Made by a program: the position numbers and the translations under genes. Under the pieces are notes generated by a model. That model ran no database searches, had not been told where the DNA came from, and saw only the letters and a list, made by a program, of their open reading frames with translations. Shown here piece by piece: positions 62,712 through 64,000 of a stretch of 64,000 nt of DNA. Location of the stretch: NCBI RefSeq assembly GCF_009901585.1, contig NZ_WXYO01000007.1, positions 124,001 through 188,000 of the forward strand. Reading direction: 5' to 3'. This DNA is from Poritiphilus flavus. Lineage in GTDB: Bacteria; Bacteroidota; Bacteroidia; Flavobacteriales; Flavobacteriaceae. The stretch's first letter is position 1, and each line of letters begins with the position of its first letter.

Positions 62712-64000
62712 ATGAAAATATCCAAAAAATTAGTCTTTAGAGTCCTTTTTATGTCAATTTTAGGGCTATTTATTTACAGCTGTGATGGAGAAGATGGGGT
62801 AGACGGAAGAGACGGCGTTGATGGTGTCGACGGCCAGGATGGTGCCGACGGCGCTGACGGCGAGGATGGTATGGATTTTATGCCAGAAGCCACCATGTTT
62901 GAAAACAAATCGGCATTAGAGCCGTTAGTGGCTATCCAACCTCAATTTAGTTTTGTAAAGGCGTATTCCCTGATCAGTTCCACGGATTTCCTCGATAACG
63001 GTTTTCAATTTGTAGGAGCAACAGACGGTGCCGGATTTCTCCCTGACGGAGACGGGTTCATGTATATTGTAAATGCAGAGGACGATTATGCGGTAGCCCG
63101 TATACGTATGGATGCCAACCTTACGCCTACAGAGGGAGACTGGTTGCTAAATTCCGGAGTAGCAGATTTTGCACGTCAGTGCTCAGGAACCATGTGGGAG
63201 TCTGCCATCCACGGAGGAGCAACGGATCTTTTTCTTTCAGCTTCGGAGAGTTTTAACTACGACGTTAAGGGTATAGATCCTTATATAGGGACACCGACGC
63301 CAACCGCAGACTTTGGTCTGGATGCATTGGGAGAATTCAACTGGGAGAATGCTGTACCACTTCCACAAGGCGCTTATTCGGGCAGTACCGTGATCGTTGG
63401 CGGCGACGATGACTCCAGCGGTTCTGAAGGACAGATCACCCTATACTACTCCGAAAACGGAGATGCAGACCTTGACGGAGGTAAGATCTACGTATTACGA
63501 CTGCTTCAGGTTTCCGATGGAGCCGGAGGAGTAATGGATGTAGCCGCGGCCACTACCTATAACGAGTCTAATCTGGATTTCGGGGTAACTTATGATTTTG
63601 AGTTCGTGGAGATCGTTGACGGTGCTGCCATGACCAAAGACGAAATGGAAGACGCCTGTGTTGCCGTCAATGCTACTGCTTTTATGAGGGTAGAGGACGT
63701 TGACTACCAAAAAGGATCTGACGCTAACGCCAGAAATATATATGTAGCGGTAACCGGAAGAGGGCCTGGAAGAGGAACTTATAACGACTGGGGTACTGCC
63801 TACAAACTGGAGTTTGATGAGGCTTCACCACTTTCCGGAAAGTTAACACAGATCATTAGCGGGAATACCGATACTAATAATATGGATGGTAACCTGGCTG
63901 AGCTTCAAAGCCCGGATAACATCTGTGTAACTGAGAATTTTATTTACCTGCAGGAAGATCCTAATTCTTTTGATCGGGGTCACGCAGCATATATCTATCA
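62712..64000 (+). CDS. PhoX/DUF839-like surface lipoprotein with Gly-X-Asp collagen-like spacer, 3' part outside window
   Basis: From ATG 62712 the frame stays open to the window edge, 429 codons. The ATG nine bases upstream hits a stop at once. The lipoprotein signal ends YSC (Cys24). Ten consecutive Gly-X-Asp triplets occupy residues 26-55, then a large beta-rich domain follows. Segments such as GAGFLPDGDGFMYIVN, CSGTMWES and LQSPDNICVTENFIYLQEDPN resemble PhoX-type (DUF839) propellers, where they surround a calcium/iron phosphatase site. The acidic stretch after Cys24 fits surface export. Phosphatase activity cannot be confirmed without the rest. Confidence 0.82.
   Translation, partial: MKISKKLVFRVLFMSILGLFIYSCDGEDGVDGRDGVDGVDGQDGADGADGEDGMDFMPEATMFENKSALEPLVAIQPQFSFVKAYSLISSTDFLDNGFQFVGATDGAGFLPDGDGFMYIVNAEDDYAVARIRMDANLTPTEGDWLLNSGVADFARQCSGTMWESAIHGGATDLFLSASESFNYDVKGIDPYIGTPTPTADFGLDALGEFNWENAVPLPQGAYSGSTVIVGGDDDSSGSEGQITLYYSENGDADLDGGKIYVLRLLQVSDGAGGVMDVAAATTYNESNLDFGVTYDFEFVEIVDGAAMTKDEMEDACVAVNATAFMRVEDVDYQKGSDANARNIYVAVTGRGPGRGTYNDWGTAYKLEFDEASPLSGKLTQIISGNTDTNNMDGNLAELQSPDNICVTENFIYLQEDPNSFDRGHAAYIY

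Overview
The window looks like a chromosomal segment from a marine-type member of the Flavobacteriaceae (Bacteroidota). Supporting signs are many lipoproteins with acidic residues just after the lipobox cysteine, recurring TAnnTTTG minus-7 promoter boxes with few Shine-Dalgarno sequences, and gene families typical of the group (CAL67264-type small membrane protein, DUF4834, YfhO, alpha-E/ATP-grasp/transglutaminase trio, S9, S10 and M16 peptidases). No rRNA, tRNA, CRISPR array, transposase or phage gene was seen. It reads as core chromosome, not an island.

Layout. 1-11 kb: start of an acyl-CoA carboxylase subunit, a Gfo/Idh/MocA oxidoreductase, EttA, an M16 peptidase pair, a metallo-beta-lactamase-fold lipoprotein, a coiled-coil membrane protein, fumarase FumC and a beta-propeller lipoprotein. 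11-21 kb: an ArsC-like reductase, a block of stacked microrepeats, prfB with an intact programmed +1 frameshift, the transglutaminase/alpha-E/ATP-grasp operon, a large zinc metalloprotease, threonine aldolase, YegP-like and YbaB proteins. 21-28 kb: oligopeptidase B-like lipoprotein, a cysteine-synthase-fold enzyme next to an alpha-oxoamine synthase (candidate sulfonolipid or sphingolipid genes), a GNAT-like protein and an outer-membrane beta-barrel-like protein. 28-34 kb: a DUF4834/YfhO/GT4/flippase operon for surface polysaccharide, then lipoproteins. 35-43 kb: an Arg-rich secreted protein, DUF805, uvrA, a tandemly duplicated ECF sigma factor plus 47-residue microprotein module, and nth. 43-51 kb: bcp, an intergenic palindromic repeat, a 486-residue conserved protein of unknown role, a PhnP-like hydrolase, and an operon of BatA-like protein, dihydroorotase-like protein, DUF4870 protein and an esterase. 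51-64 kb: a 718-residue protein of unknown function, GT2 fused to a Rossmann-like domain, a sterol-desaturase family enzyme, a membrane-tethered TPR/HTH regulator, secreted Gfo/Idh and SGNH enzymes, an S10 carboxypeptidase, a twin-arginine Gfo/Idh protein and the start of a lipoprotein with a Gly-X-Asp collagen-like spacer.

The most interesting item is the duplicated module at 40.3-42.3 kb. Two ECF sigma factors (about 85% identical by my alignment) are each followed, after about 70 bases, by a 47-codon ORF (22 of 47 residues identical), and each unit closes with its own hairpin terminator. The small ORFs are easily missed by a length cutoff. Their pairing, equal length and divergence suggest real proteins that work with the sigma factors. 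Other points worth a look are the SD-driven prfB frameshift in a lineage with little SD use, the candidate sulfonolipid gene pair, 42-bp-spaced direct repeats upstream of the sterol-desaturase gene, and several enzymes that have lost key metal or cluster ligands (Nth, dihydroorotase-like, one M16 subunit).
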